Shown: in pieces, positions 55,932-64,000 of the stretch
How the letters are laid out: each line of letters opens with the position of its first letter
How positions within the stretch are numbered: the first letter of the stretch is position 1
Assembly: GCF_013836145.1 (NCBI RefSeq)
Contig: NZ_CP057483.1
Location: 992,001-1,056,000 of the forward strand
From: Citrobacter sp. RHB25-C09
GTDB taxonomy: Bacteria > Pseudomonadota > Gammaproteobacteria > Enterobacterales > Enterobacteriaceae
Reading direction: 5' to 3'
Length of the DNA stretch: 64,000 nucleotides
Program-made: the position numbers and the translations under genes
The notes under the pieces: generated by a model
What the model was told of the DNA's origin: nothing
Seen by the model: the letters and a program-made list of their open reading frames with translations, nothing else
Databases searched by the model: none

Positions 55932-56228
55932 ACCCACAATCTTATATGTTTTAGAGGGGGCTAGTTTAGCACTTAAGATGGTTCTTAACAGTACTCGATC
56001 GCGCCTAAATTGCAGTGGTTGTATGTCGATAAGCAGTGCTATTGAGGTACATAATCGGGAAAAACACGCTGATGCTGAATCTGAATGACCAGACCGTACA
56101 GATTGACGGCGACGTGGCGACTGTTCATCATATCCTAGAAGCCACTTGCTCGTCAGGCGTATAAACTGCCGCAGTAAACACAAAATGAGGAAAAGGTCCC
56201 ATGGCCTTTTCCTCCTGATATAAATCCT
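55932..56228. other. Intergenic region after the acyltransferase, possible gene debris
   Basis: About 300 bases with the acyltransferase promoter region. There is also a 30-codon open frame at 56072-56164 (MLNLNDQTVQIDGDVATVHH...), which may be a fragment of an older mobile-element gene. No ribosome site precedes it. Function unknown. Confidence 0.35.
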
Positions 56229-57824
56229 TTATTCCGCCGAGTAGAGGAAATAATCAAAATCTGCGTGTACGTGCTCCCCAGTGAAATCCTGGCAACACAT
56301 CCCGACAAAAGCACCGGTGAAACGCTCAATGCCTCTTTCTTTGAAATACTCATCTGAAAGCTTACTGTATTCCATATGCTCACCCACCGGGAACCAGGTG
56401 CGTTCATCTAACGAATAATAGAAATTGGCGGCATCATCCTTAACGCAGACTTTTAGATACACCAGCCCATCACTGGCAATCTTTATTCCTTCGCCAGACG
56501 GCAGTGAGAATCGGTTGAGGTCATTAACCAGTAAATTAACCGTTTTCTCCCCCTGTTCGCTGCACGAGATATGCAGATAAATATAATTTGTCGTGTCATA
56601 AAAACAGACTAACCCGGCCATTTGCTGGAACGATCGCGGCTGGAAATCCACGCATGTCTGGGCGGTGAAGGCAAAATCTTTCTGTCTTCTTGCCAGTAAA
56701 CTCTGAAAGTGATGTGAACTCAGTGACTCACGACCGCGCAGTCGTAACCATCCCTTTCTCTCTTTCAGCGAACACATATCTTCCCCTAAAGGGATGCGCA
56801 ACGACTGATAGTGAAGCGGCAGAACCGGTGCATCAAAATCATCTTTTTCAGGGAGCTTAGGCCAGGGGGATTCTTTCAGCGACGTGTGTACCGTCAGTTC
56901 GGGCGCGATGGAATTATTCGCTAACCGCAGCCAGCCTTCGTCATTCCAGTAAACCTGTTGAATCGCTGTTTCACGTCCCATTGGACTGCGGCCTTTAGAC
57001 GGTAAGGGGCGACCGCATAAATGCACGATAAACCATTCACCAAGACTGTTTTCAATCAGGTCGGCGTGCCCGACGCGCTGTAGCGGTATCCGACAATCAA
57101 AACGTGATGTCATCATTTGACCAATAGGATCCGTTTCATACGGACCAAGCAGATGTTTCGAACGCGCCACTGTCACGCCGTGGTTGTAAAAGGTGCCGCC
57201 TTCTGCAACCAGCAAATAATACCATCCGTTATATTCGTACAGATGCGGGCCTTCGGTGATCCCAAGCGAGGTGCCGGCATATATTTTTCGACATTCGCCG
57301 ATGAGCTTATTATTCATTTCGTCATACTGCTGAATAATAATGCCATTCCATTTCGGGAATCCGGCTTCGCCGCCGTCCATATAGCTCATCTCCATACTTA
57401 ATAGCCACTTGGTGCCATCGCTATGGTGAAAGAGAGAAGGATCGATCCCCCGACTATTCAGATACGTTGGCTCAGACCATTCGCCCTCAATATCTTCTGT
57501 AGTCACAATATAGTTGTTGGTGTCCCAAAATCGTCCGCTCACATTTTTGACGTCGGTGTAGATAAGATAAAACCTGTCTGCGTCGTAGCTTAAACATGGA
57601 GCATATATTCCCCCAGAATCCGGGTTGCCGATCATATCGAGTTGGCTTCTACGATTCAAAGGATAGGAAATCAGACGCCAGTTTTTGAGATCATATGATT
57701 TATATAAGCAAACGCCTGGGAACCATTCAAAAGTCGATGTTGCTAAATAATAGGCATCGCCAACGCGGATAATGGATGGATCAGGGTTAAAGCCTGAAAT
57801 AATGGGATTGGTAATGATAGTCAT
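56229..57824 (-). CDS. xynB: Glycoside hydrolase family 43 beta-xylosidase (XynB/YagH type)
   Basis: Cytoplasmic beta-D-xylosidase that releases xylose from imported xylo-oligosaccharides. It has 531 residues: a five-bladed propeller at about 1-320 with general base Asp15 in GFNPDPSII, the pKa-modulating Asp in SRGIDPSLFH (near 128) and the proton donor Glu in GITEGPHLYEYN (near 190). A C-terminal beta-sandwich (GH43_C2, about 330-531) follows. It is 61 bases downstream of the transporter gene, so they form an operon. Equivalent to yagH, which in E. coli K-12 also lies near thrW, within CP4-6. Confidence 0.93.
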   Translation of the reverse strand: MTIITNPIISGFNPDPSIIRVGDAYYLATSTFEWFPGVCLYKSYDLKNWRLISYPLNRRSQLDMIGNPDSGGIYAPCLSYDADRFYLIYTDVKNVSGRFWDTNNYIVTTEDIEGEWSEPTYLNSRGIDPSLFHHSDGTKWLLSMEMSYMDGGEAGFPKWNGIIIQQYDEMNNKLIGECRKIYAGTSLGITEGPHLYEYNGWYYLLVAEGGTFYNHGVTVARSKHLLGPYETDPIGQMMTSRFDCRIPLQRVGHADLIENSLGEWFIVHLCGRPLPSKGRSPMGRETAIQQVYWNDEGWLRLANNSIAPELTVHTSLKESPWPKLPEKDDFDAPVLPLHYQSLRIPLGEDMCSLKERKGWLRLRGRESLSSHHFQSLLARRQKDFAFTAQTCVDFQPRSFQQMAGLVCFYDTTNYIYLHISCSEQGEKTVNLLVNDLNRFSLPSGEGIKIASDGLVYLKVCVKDDAANFYYSLDERTWFPVGEHMEYSKLSDEYFKERGIERFTGAFVGMCCQDFTGEHVHADFDYFLYSAE

Positions 57825-57885
57825 AAATACGTCCTGAAAAGCAAAAATGAATTTAGGTTATACGGACTGAGTGATATCCATGCGC

Positions 57886-59190
57886 TTACGCGTCATAAGA
57901 ACGATATCGCTGCATAATAAAAAACATTATCAAGACAAAGACTGCCGGGATAATCGTAAAAATTAAACGCACGATCATAATGGCGAGGTCCGTTTGCAGT
58001 GTTGCGTTACCGACATAACCGCCAAAGGTCAGTAGCCAGCCGATGATGGCACCGCCAACGGCAATGCCAATTTTAATGGCGAATAAATTGGTAGAGAAAA
58101 CCAGGCCACTTAACGAGCGATGCGATTTTTTCTCGACGTTATCAATAATGTCGCTCAACAGACTCCATTGCAGAGGGGCAGAGCTTGAGTCGATAAAGTG
58201 GATCACGCAGATGATGCCGCAAATCACCAGAACATACTCAGAAGGAACGGCGAAAAGGGCGACCAGAATAATTGCCTGGAGTACCAGTGACGCTTTATAA
58301 GCCAATACCCGATCAAAATTTTTGTACAATAATGTCGTAGACATAGCCCCAACGAAGCGCGTGCACAGAATAATAACCAGTACTGTACTGACCAGATCGG
58401 GCTGCTTCATATAGTAACTGACGAAATAGATCGCCCCCCCCGTTTTCAGGATACCCGCAATCAGGCTGGCGATATTCAGGGAAAAGATACAGCGCCAGTT
58501 GAAATCTTTAACAATAATCAGCAATTCCTGATAAATTCCCCGCAGGTCATGGCTTTTATCCACTTCTTTTACATAGTGCTCTTTCGTCATGGCAAAGCAG
58601 AGAAAGAACATAATGGTACTCATCCCACCCATGATGATCATCGCGAGAAAATAGCCTTTCTGCAAATCACCTGCGCCCAGAATTTTGGTTAACGGCAGTG
58701 CGACTACGGAGACAATAATGCCGCCTAAAGCTGCAAAGGCAAAACGATACGATTGCATCGAAACGCGTTCTTTTGCATCCTTTGAAATATTATTGATTAA
58801 TGCACAGTATGGAACGTTAACAAGAGAGTAAAAAAGCGATAGTGCAGTATAAGAGATATACGCGTAAATGATTCGGCCTGTCTCGCCAAAATCGGGAGTA
58901 TAGAATGTCAATGCGCCAAAGATACCGAATGGCAGAGAAAACCAGAGTAAATAGGGGCGGAACTGACCGTATTTCGTTTTGGTATGGTCGGCAAGATAAC
59001 CAATATAGACATCGGCAACCGCATCAAAAGCCCGGACAACGAGGAACATTGTCCCCATATGAAAAGCACTTAATCCATAGATATCCGTATAAAAATAGGC
59101 CATAAACAGCATGATGGTTTGCCAAATAATGTTGGATGCACCATCACCTAATCCATAGCCTATTTTTTCTTTAACTCCTAATTTGTTCAT
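57886..59190 (-). CDS. xynT: GPH-family glycoside/pentoside-cation symporter (XynT/YagG type)
   Basis: Inner-membrane MFS/GPH sugar-cation symporter of 434 residues with about twelve helices. It has the GPH N-terminal block KEKIGYGLGDGASNIIWQ and the loop motif AVADVYIGYLADHTKTKYGQFRPYL. It probably imports xylosides or xylo-oligosaccharides for the adjacent xylosidase (inference from operon). Start at 59190 preceded by AGGTATTTTT on the minus strand. First gene of the pair, downstream of an AraC regulator. Confidence 0.93.
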   Translation of the reverse strand: MNKLGVKEKIGYGLGDGASNIIWQTIMLFMAYFYTDIYGLSAFHMGTMFLVVRAFDAVADVYIGYLADHTKTKYGQFRPYLLWFSLPFGIFGALTFYTPDFGETGRIIYAYISYTALSLFYSLVNVPYCALINNISKDAKERVSMQSYRFAFAALGGIIVSVVALPLTKILGAGDLQKGYFLAMIIMGGMSTIMFFLCFAMTKEHYVKEVDKSHDLRGIYQELLIIVKDFNWRCIFSLNIASLIAGILKTGGAIYFVSYYMKQPDLVSTVLVIILCTRFVGAMSTTLLYKNFDRVLAYKASLVLQAIILVALFAVPSEYVLVICGIICVIHFIDSSSAPLQWSLLSDIIDNVEKKSHRSLSGLVFSTNLFAIKIGIAVGGAIIGWLLTFGGYVGNATLQTDLAIMIVRLIFTIIPAVFVLIMFFIMQRYRSYDA

Positions 59191-59461
59191 AAAAATACCT
59201 TTTACTTAAGAGGATCAAGGATTTTAAAAATGTAGGGCCGGCTTCAATATAAAAGATAAGTGCAACAGGGGATAAAAAATGTAGGTAAAAGTGTCGTTTA
59301 TATAATTTTTTTGCGCCAGGCGTTATGTGTTGATCACATTTTCAGCAATAACTGCATGTGAATGACGGGTAAATAAATGTATTATGAATAATACAGCGCT
59401 AAAAAATAGTTGTGCCTGGAAATCATTAAGCGGAGTTAGCGGATCATCCGAGAAACAGCGA

Positions 59462-60358
59462 TCAGGAGGAGGACGTTTCGTTGGTTTTAAGTTGCTCAGA
59501 GGTGAGGTTGCTGGTTCTGAATTTTTTGGGCGTAACGCCGATAAACCTTCTGAACTGATAACAGTAGTAAGCGGCATCAGTGAATTCGCATTTGTAAGCA
59601 ATGTCGGTGATACTGAGTTCAGTATTTCGCAGCAACTGGACCGACATGGCGATCTTCTTGCGTAGCAGATATTCTTTAAAGCTGACCTGCATGACCTTTT
59701 TAAATACGCGGGAAAAATGGCTTGCTGAAAGCCCAACAGAGTTTGCTGCTTCGCTCAGGCTGATGTTAAAGGATGTGCCTGTTTCCATCACAATGATGAA
59801 GTTAATGATCATGCCAAAAATGGACTGGCTATCGGTTTCTGATGAAATTTTATCAGAGATAACCGCATGCTGAAGTACGGTGTTTAGCAACAGAATCAGG
59901 AGGGGCCTAATCTCTTGTTCGGAATGTGCTTCTTCGCTAACCTCGGCAAACCATCTGAACACAAAATCCAGCCTGTCTGCTTCCTTTTCACTCAGTCTGG
60001 TGACTACGCCGATGTGGGGTTCCAGCGCCGGGATGGGATATTTTAAGTTACTGAGCATTGCCCGATCGTACTGTACGATATAACGCTCATCATCCCCGGT
60101 AAATTCCAGCTCCATATCATGAAGCGTTAACGGGCTGACATAGATCAGCGTGTTATTCTCCACCTTGAACTTCTCGCGGCCAATGCTGTAGCTGCCTTTT
60201 GCTTTGCGAAACCACATGATTTCGTGTTCGAAATGGACATGCGGTTTTATGTACATCCCCTTTTCGGGCACCGTTTCACGGGCCCGCAGGATGTAATCGA
60301 GCCCTGTTTTAGGTTCTAATTTTTCAAAAAAATAATCAGCACTACCGGGCGTTGGCAT
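59462..60358 (-). CDS. AraC-family transcriptional regulator, probably of xynTB
   Basis: A 298-residue regulator with an N-terminal cupin-type ligand domain (about 1-150; VHFEHEIMWFRKAKGSYSIG) and a C-terminal double helix-turn-helix (about 190-285; LSEAANSVGLSASHFSRVFK and ITDIAYKCEFTDAAYYCYQF). It lies upstream of and co-oriented with the transporter gene across 271 bases. Regulation of the xyloside operon is an inference. E. coli uses an IclR-type regulator (yagI/xynR) at its yagGH, so this is a different arrangement. The start is uncertain: ATG 60358 or GTG 60400; neither has a clear ribosome site. Confidence 0.85.
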   Translation of the reverse strand: MPTPGSADYFFEKLEPKTGLDYILRARETVPEKGMYIKPHVHFEHEIMWFRKAKGSYSIGREKFKVENNTLIYVSPLTLHDMELEFTGDDERYIVQYDRAMLSNLKYPIPALEPHIGVVTRLSEKEADRLDFVFRWFAEVSEEAHSEQEIRPLLILLLNTVLQHAVISDKISSETDSQSIFGMIINFIIVMETGTSFNISLSEAANSVGLSASHFSRVFKKVMQVSFKEYLLRKKIAMSVQLLRNTELSITDIAYKCEFTDAAYYCYQFRRFIGVTPKKFRTSNLTSEQLKTNETSSS

Positions 60359-60584
60359 AATTTTGTAAAAAATAAAGAAGTGTTTGCGATGTAATAACAC
60401 AAGCGTTGAGCCGAGTACAACGAATTTGCATTCTATTATTTAAGTACGGATTCACCGTGCTTTAAGATTAATACAAAAAATATCGATAATGACTTGAATT
60501 ATTTACTGTCACTGGAAATACTCCCTGCGCTAATATTTACGTAAGTAAAATAATAATGGCGTGAGACGCATTCGAGGTTAATAG

Positions 60585-61427
60585 ATGGATATTCTTGAAC
60601 TGACGCTTTTTAATGAGCGAGACGACAGTCGTGAAAAAGGGGCAAAAATTCCATGGAATGATCCAGAATTTAGCCAGCGGATGCTTGCAAACCATTTGTC
60701 TCAGGAGCATGACTGGGCCAGTCGTAAAATCGCGGTTATCGAGCAACAGATCCTCTGGATTGCACGTCAGCTTTCATCAGAGGCAAAAATTCTCGATTTG
60801 GGATGCGGCCCGGGTCTTTATACCCAGCGCCTGGCGCAACTCGGCTTTGACTGTACGGGAGTTGATTTTTCACCTGCATCTATACGTTGGGCGCAGCAGC
60901 AGGCACAGGCAGCCGGTCTGACTATTGACTATCAGGAACAAGATGTTCGTCACTTCAGCCCAGGTCATTCGTTCGACTTCATTATGATGACCTTTGGCGA
61001 ACTAAATGTCTTGAGCGCCGAAGATGCCGAAATGCTGCTCAGGCGCTGTGCGCAATGGTTGAAACCCGGAGGGAAACTGCTGATTGAAGCGCATAGCTAC
61101 GAAGAGGTGAAAAGGCAGGGAAGGGCGGAGGCAACCTGGCAGCGCTGCCCACAGGGGCTCTTTCTTGCAGAACCGCATCTGCTGTTAAGTGAAAATCGCT
61201 GGGATGAAGCCACGCAAACCAGTCTGGCAACCTACTGGGCAGTCAAACCAGGTGGCGAAGTCATTCGTTTTGACAGTCAAATGCACGCCTGGCGGGATGA
61301 GGAATATTTTAACTTACTGATAAGTTGCGGATTACAGTCACCTGAGCGTATTCCCGCTGAGGAATGGCCCGTTAGTGAGACATTTGAAGATAAACTGTTT
61401 GCCTTGCTGGCAGTGGCTTCAAATTGA
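60585..61427 (+). CDS. Class I SAM-dependent methyltransferase
   Basis: A 280-residue methyltransferase. Motif I is ILDLGCGPGLYTQRL (about 68-82), motif II CTGVDFSPASI, and post-motif FDFIMMTFGELNVLSAED (about 131-148). The Methyltransf_25/11 fold occupies about 60-170. The C-terminal extension (180-280) with LFLAEPHLLLSENRWDEAT resembles small-molecule methyltransferases. Start ATG 60585 after CGAGG. Monocistronic and divergent from the AraC gene; substrate not recognised. Confidence 0.85.
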   Translation: MDILELTLFNERDDSREKGAKIPWNDPEFSQRMLANHLSQEHDWASRKIAVIEQQILWIARQLSSEAKILDLGCGPGLYTQRLAQLGFDCTGVDFSPASIRWAQQQAQAAGLTIDYQEQDVRHFSPGHSFDFIMMTFGELNVLSAEDAEMLLRRCAQWLKPGGKLLIEAHSYEEVKRQGRAEATWQRCPQGLFLAEPHLLLSENRWDEATQTSLATYWAVKPGGEVIRFDSQMHAWRDEEYFNLLISCGLQSPERIPAEEWPVSETFEDKLFALLAVASN

Positions 61428-62011
61428 TCATTTAAACCGGGATTCTGCAAGAAGGATTAACCTCGAAAGGCCTGCCACCTGGGGTTTGTGGCTGCTTTTT
61501 CTAGTTACTAATCTCGCGAAAAATCCTAAAGTAGAATTTGATATAAAAAGAAAACTAATCTTTTTGGTGTCTATAATGTTAGTGTTATGTCAATTATTGA
61601 CAATATTCTTATTTATATCTGCTTAAATATTCCTTCACGTCTTAAATTCAAGGCAAAAATTTGTAACATTCAAGGTGAAGTTATGAAGTGAAAGCTCACT
61701 TTTGGAGCATTGTTCTTAATGTGTGCTTAATCGAATTGATGAAATACTGTGGTTTTGCTTCTTTGTGGTGGATTGTTTTTAATTATTGTCATTTAAAGTT
61801 GAACTGGCGTGTTTTGTTAAAATTCTTATATTCCGCGATTTTCTTCCGACCGGTTGACCTATTGTTTCCTGTAGTTGTCATGCATATCATATTTTCCATC
61901 TCAAGCTAACAAAGGTAATTACTTTTTATTGCTTAAGGTTTTTAAAAATAAGTCTGAGGATGTTAAGCAGGCTTATTAAGTGAGAATGTGTGACAACAAG
62001 GATTGTACAGT
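61428..62011. other. AT-rich intergenic region before the autotransporter gene
   Basis: About 580 bases, strongly AT-rich, with many possible -10 elements and no convincing gene. Short open frames (61375-61626 and 61688-61909) lack ribosome sites and family features. The AT-richness suggests H-NS silencing of the downstream autotransporter gene (inference). Confidence 0.5.
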
Positions 62012-64000
62012 ATGAATGCGTCTTTCAAACCAACTAAAATAGCGCTGGTTATCAGTGCATTAATTTCATCCTCCGCATTTGCCGCTACGCCTTCGAGCAT
62101 CATCGTTGATAGTTCGACTGCCGCAGCGGATCGCACCGTGACCTTACCGACCGGTAGTAACGTTTCCTCGGTAAACGTCAGCGTTGACGATGCCATGGTA
62201 AAGATGGGAGATAACACCACCATCACCAGCGCTGGGGCTTATCCCGACGATACTCTTTACTATAACCCTGGCTATTTTGTTAAGGCCACGGCAGGTACAG
62301 TAGATCTTGGCAAAAATTTCACTCTCAATTATATGTACGATTATTCAACGAACGGTAATTACAGAGGAGAAGCGCTGAGAATTTTGGGAACTGGGGTGCT
62401 GAAGGCTGAAAACCTGACCATCAACGAAGATCAAACCAAGGTTGGTGATTCGGAAATGGTGACTGCTATTTCTCTTCTTGGTACAGCTCGTGCTGATTTA
62501 AAAGGTACGACCAATATTACTATCGGGAATATCGAAACGAATCAGGATTCCGTTATTAATGCTGAAAATGTCAATATTTCCTATATTGATACGGATCCGC
62601 TTTCCCGCCGTGGGCATCACGCTTCGCTGGATCTACGCGGTAAAGAGTCAAACTTTACCGGCAACGTCAATATTAAGGCGGTTAACGCGTCTAATGGTCG
62701 TCTGGAAGGGATTGATATCACCGGTAATAAAGCAACGTTTTCCGGCAAGACAACGCTGGATATGGACAATGCCCTGGGGAGCATCTCGGGTATCGAACTT
62801 ATTGATACCACTTATACCTGGGTAGGTCATGGTGGGGAAGATATCCCTAATTATCTGACTAACAACGTTAAGTTTAATGAACTCAGCATTAAAGCCGCTA
62901 ACCACGCGCCAGCAGCGGTTAGTCAATATGTAAGGGGGTTAACGAGCTACAGTCAGATGGGGACTACCGACCTTTCTATTAATAAACTCTCGGTAGATGT
63001 TTCAAGTGATTACAGCGCGACGGGCGTCTCTCTGGGGGACACCGATGATATGGGCTCCGCGAAATACCGTATTAGCGATGCCAATATTAAAGTTTCAGGC
63101 GGCGAAGAGGCGACGTTAACCGGTTATCTCAGCAGCAGTTCCGATGAGGCAACGACGAGCACCATCATTGGCAACATCAACATTCAGTCACTGGGTGGTA
63201 AAAAAGTCACGTTAATGTACCAGAATGGCGGGGATGACGTCTTTACCGGGAATGTGACCTTAGGTAGCCAGGCCTCTTATGAATCGGTATCGGATATTCT
63301 GTACTCTATTTATGGCTATGCCGGAAATTCGGATGGTTCAACCAATATTGTGAATAACAATAAGCTGGTAGCCTGGGGTAGAATGCATGCTGACGAAGGC
63401 CATACCATCAATATTATCTCCGGCGATAACTCCTATATTCACGGTGATACAGTGATTGTTGATAACGGTGCTATCAACATGATGCTGAAGGGAGGCAAAA
63501 GCCGTTGGGATATGACCGGTGACTCCACCGTTTCTAACCTGATGCTCGAAAACTCTACGCTGACCTTTATGCCGCCAACAGCACAGGCCCGCGGCCTGAC
63601 GCGCGCGGCTTCCACCTTCAAAACCCTGACGGTGAACGGCGATTACGTTGGCAACAACGGTAACATCGTGATGAACACCCAACTGGGTGACGACGCCTCT
63701 CCGACCGACAAGCTGGTCGTAAAAGGTAACACCTCCGGCACGACTAATGTAAAAGTGCTGAACGCAGGGGGGACAGGAGGCCTGACCACGGACGGTATTG
63801 AGCTTATCACCGTCGCGGGAACCTCTGACGGTGAGTTCAAGCAAAACGGCCGTATCGTGGCGGGGGCCTATGACTACACCCTGGCGCGTGGTGAAGGCAC
63901 TAACGACAAGAACTGGTATCTGAGCAGCGCGCTCTCTCCGGAACCGTCGGAAGAGCCAGCTAAGCAGGCTGATCCAACTGACCCAGTTGACCCAGTAAAC
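62012..64000 (+). CDS. Autotransporter adhesin-like protein (type Va), 3' end outside window
   Basis: The first 663 codons are open and run off the window. A Sec signal peptide is visible (about 1-27; IALVISALISSSAFA, cleavage before ATPSS). The passenger is Ser/Thr/Gly/Asn-rich with repeated beta-strand turns (TDLSINKLSVDV, FTGNVNIKAVN, FTGNVTLGSQ), as in right-handed beta-helix passengers. Near its end come the pertactin-like segment LTVNGDYVGNNGNIVMNTQLGDD and GLTTDGIELITVAG. It finishes in an acidic/proline linker (SEEPAKQADPTDPVDPVN), so the beta-barrel should follow beyond 64000. AAGGA upstream. Secreted or cell-surface role, perhaps adhesion. No known adhesin was recognised. Confidence 0.88.
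   Translation, partial: MNASFKPTKIALVISALISSSAFAATPSSIIVDSSTAAADRTVTLPTGSNVSSVNVSVDDAMVKMGDNTTITSAGAYPDDTLYYNPGYFVKATAGTVDLGKNFTLNYMYDYSTNGNYRGEALRILGTGVLKAENLTINEDQTKVGDSEMVTAISLLGTARADLKGTTNITIGNIETNQDSVINAENVNISYIDTDPLSRRGHHASLDLRGKESNFTGNVNIKAVNASNGRLEGIDITGNKATFSGKTTLDMDNALGSISGIELIDTTYTWVGHGGEDIPNYLTNNVKFNELSIKAANHAPAAVSQYVRGLTSYSQMGTTDLSINKLSVDVSSDYSATGVSLGDTDDMGSAKYRISDANIKVSGGEEATLTGYLSSSSDEATTSTIIGNINIQSLGGKKVTLMYQNGGDDVFTGNVTLGSQASYESVSDILYSIYGYAGNSDGSTNIVNNNKLVAWGRMHADEGHTINIISGDNSYIHGDTVIVDNGAINMMLKGGKSRWDMTGDSTVSNLMLENSTLTFMPPTAQARGLTRAASTFKTLTVNGDYVGNNGNIVMNTQLGDDASPTDKLVVKGNTSGTTNVKVLNAGGTGGLTTDGIELITVAGTSDGEFKQNGRIVAGAYDYTLARGEGTNDKNWYLSSALSPEPSEEPAKQADPTDPVDPVN

Noticed and set aside
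56072..56164. A 30-codon frame as an independent small protein
   Set aside because: No ribosome site or known family; mentioned only as possible debris of an older element.
59320..59345. A CRP-like site (TGTGTTGATCACA) before xynT
   Set aside because: Half-site spacing is 3 bases instead of 6, so it does not fit the CRP pattern; not annotated.
61375..61626. An 83-codon frame overlapping the end of the methyltransferase gene
   Set aside because: Its first part is an out-of-frame shadow of the methyltransferase and the rest is AT-rich spacer.
61688..61909. A 73-codon frame with a GTG start and hydrophobic content
   Set aside because: No ribosome-binding site, biased composition from AT-rich DNA and no recognisable family; treated as intergenic.
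62559..62825. An 88-codon plus-strand frame inside the autotransporter
   Set aside because: It is out of frame with the autotransporter frame, which is continuously open and has passenger-like composition.

Overview
The window is a piece of an enterobacterial chromosome. Gene content, gene order and protein similarity all point to the Escherichia/Salmonella/Citrobacter group, and the mix of E. coli-type order with many small differences looks most like Citrobacter. The species call is inference; no database could be searched.

Bases 1-42,000 are conserved core genome in the order ldcC, gloA2, tilS, rof-yaeP, yaeQ-arfB, nlpE, yaeF, proS, rcsF-trmO, metNIQ, gmhB, a complete rRNA operon (16S, tRNA-Glu, 23S, 5S, tRNA-Asp), dkgB, yafC, yafD, yafE, mltD, gloB, yafS, rnhA, dnaQ, tRNA-Asp, yafV, fadE, gmhA, yafJ, yafK, dinB, pepD, gpt, frsA, crl, phoE, proBA and tRNA-Thr (thrW). 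Several regulatory sites are readable: a MetJ box before metN, a FadR operator before fadE, a LexA box before dinB, a Pho box before phoE, rRNA promoters P1/P2, boxA sites, REP elements and many intrinsic terminators.

Bases 42,166-53,910 are an 11.7-kb P4-type phage satellite integrated at the 3' end of thrW. It has attL and attR copies, a P4-type integrase, a cos region, the helper-exploitation genes psu, delta and sid, the regulator/excisionase vis, an antisense CI-RNA immunity region, kil, epsilon, orf106, the replication protein alpha, and two clusters of alpha-type iterons. Between int and cos, where P4 carries gop-beta-cII, this element has AT-rich cargo: an SMC/OLD-type ATPase and an HNH nuclease (Septu-like layout) coupled to int by one-base overlaps, and on the opposite strand a DUF4747-like protein coupled to a four-helix membrane protein (Kiwa-like layout). 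I infer that both pairs are anti-phage defence modules. They are the most novel part of the window.

Beyond attR lies an accessory region. It holds a surface-polysaccharide O-acyltransferase gene broken by two repeat-tract slips, a beta-xylosidase/sugar-symporter pair (yagH/yagG type) with an AraC regulator upstream, an orphan SAM methyltransferase, and the first 663 codons of an autotransporter that runs off the window end.
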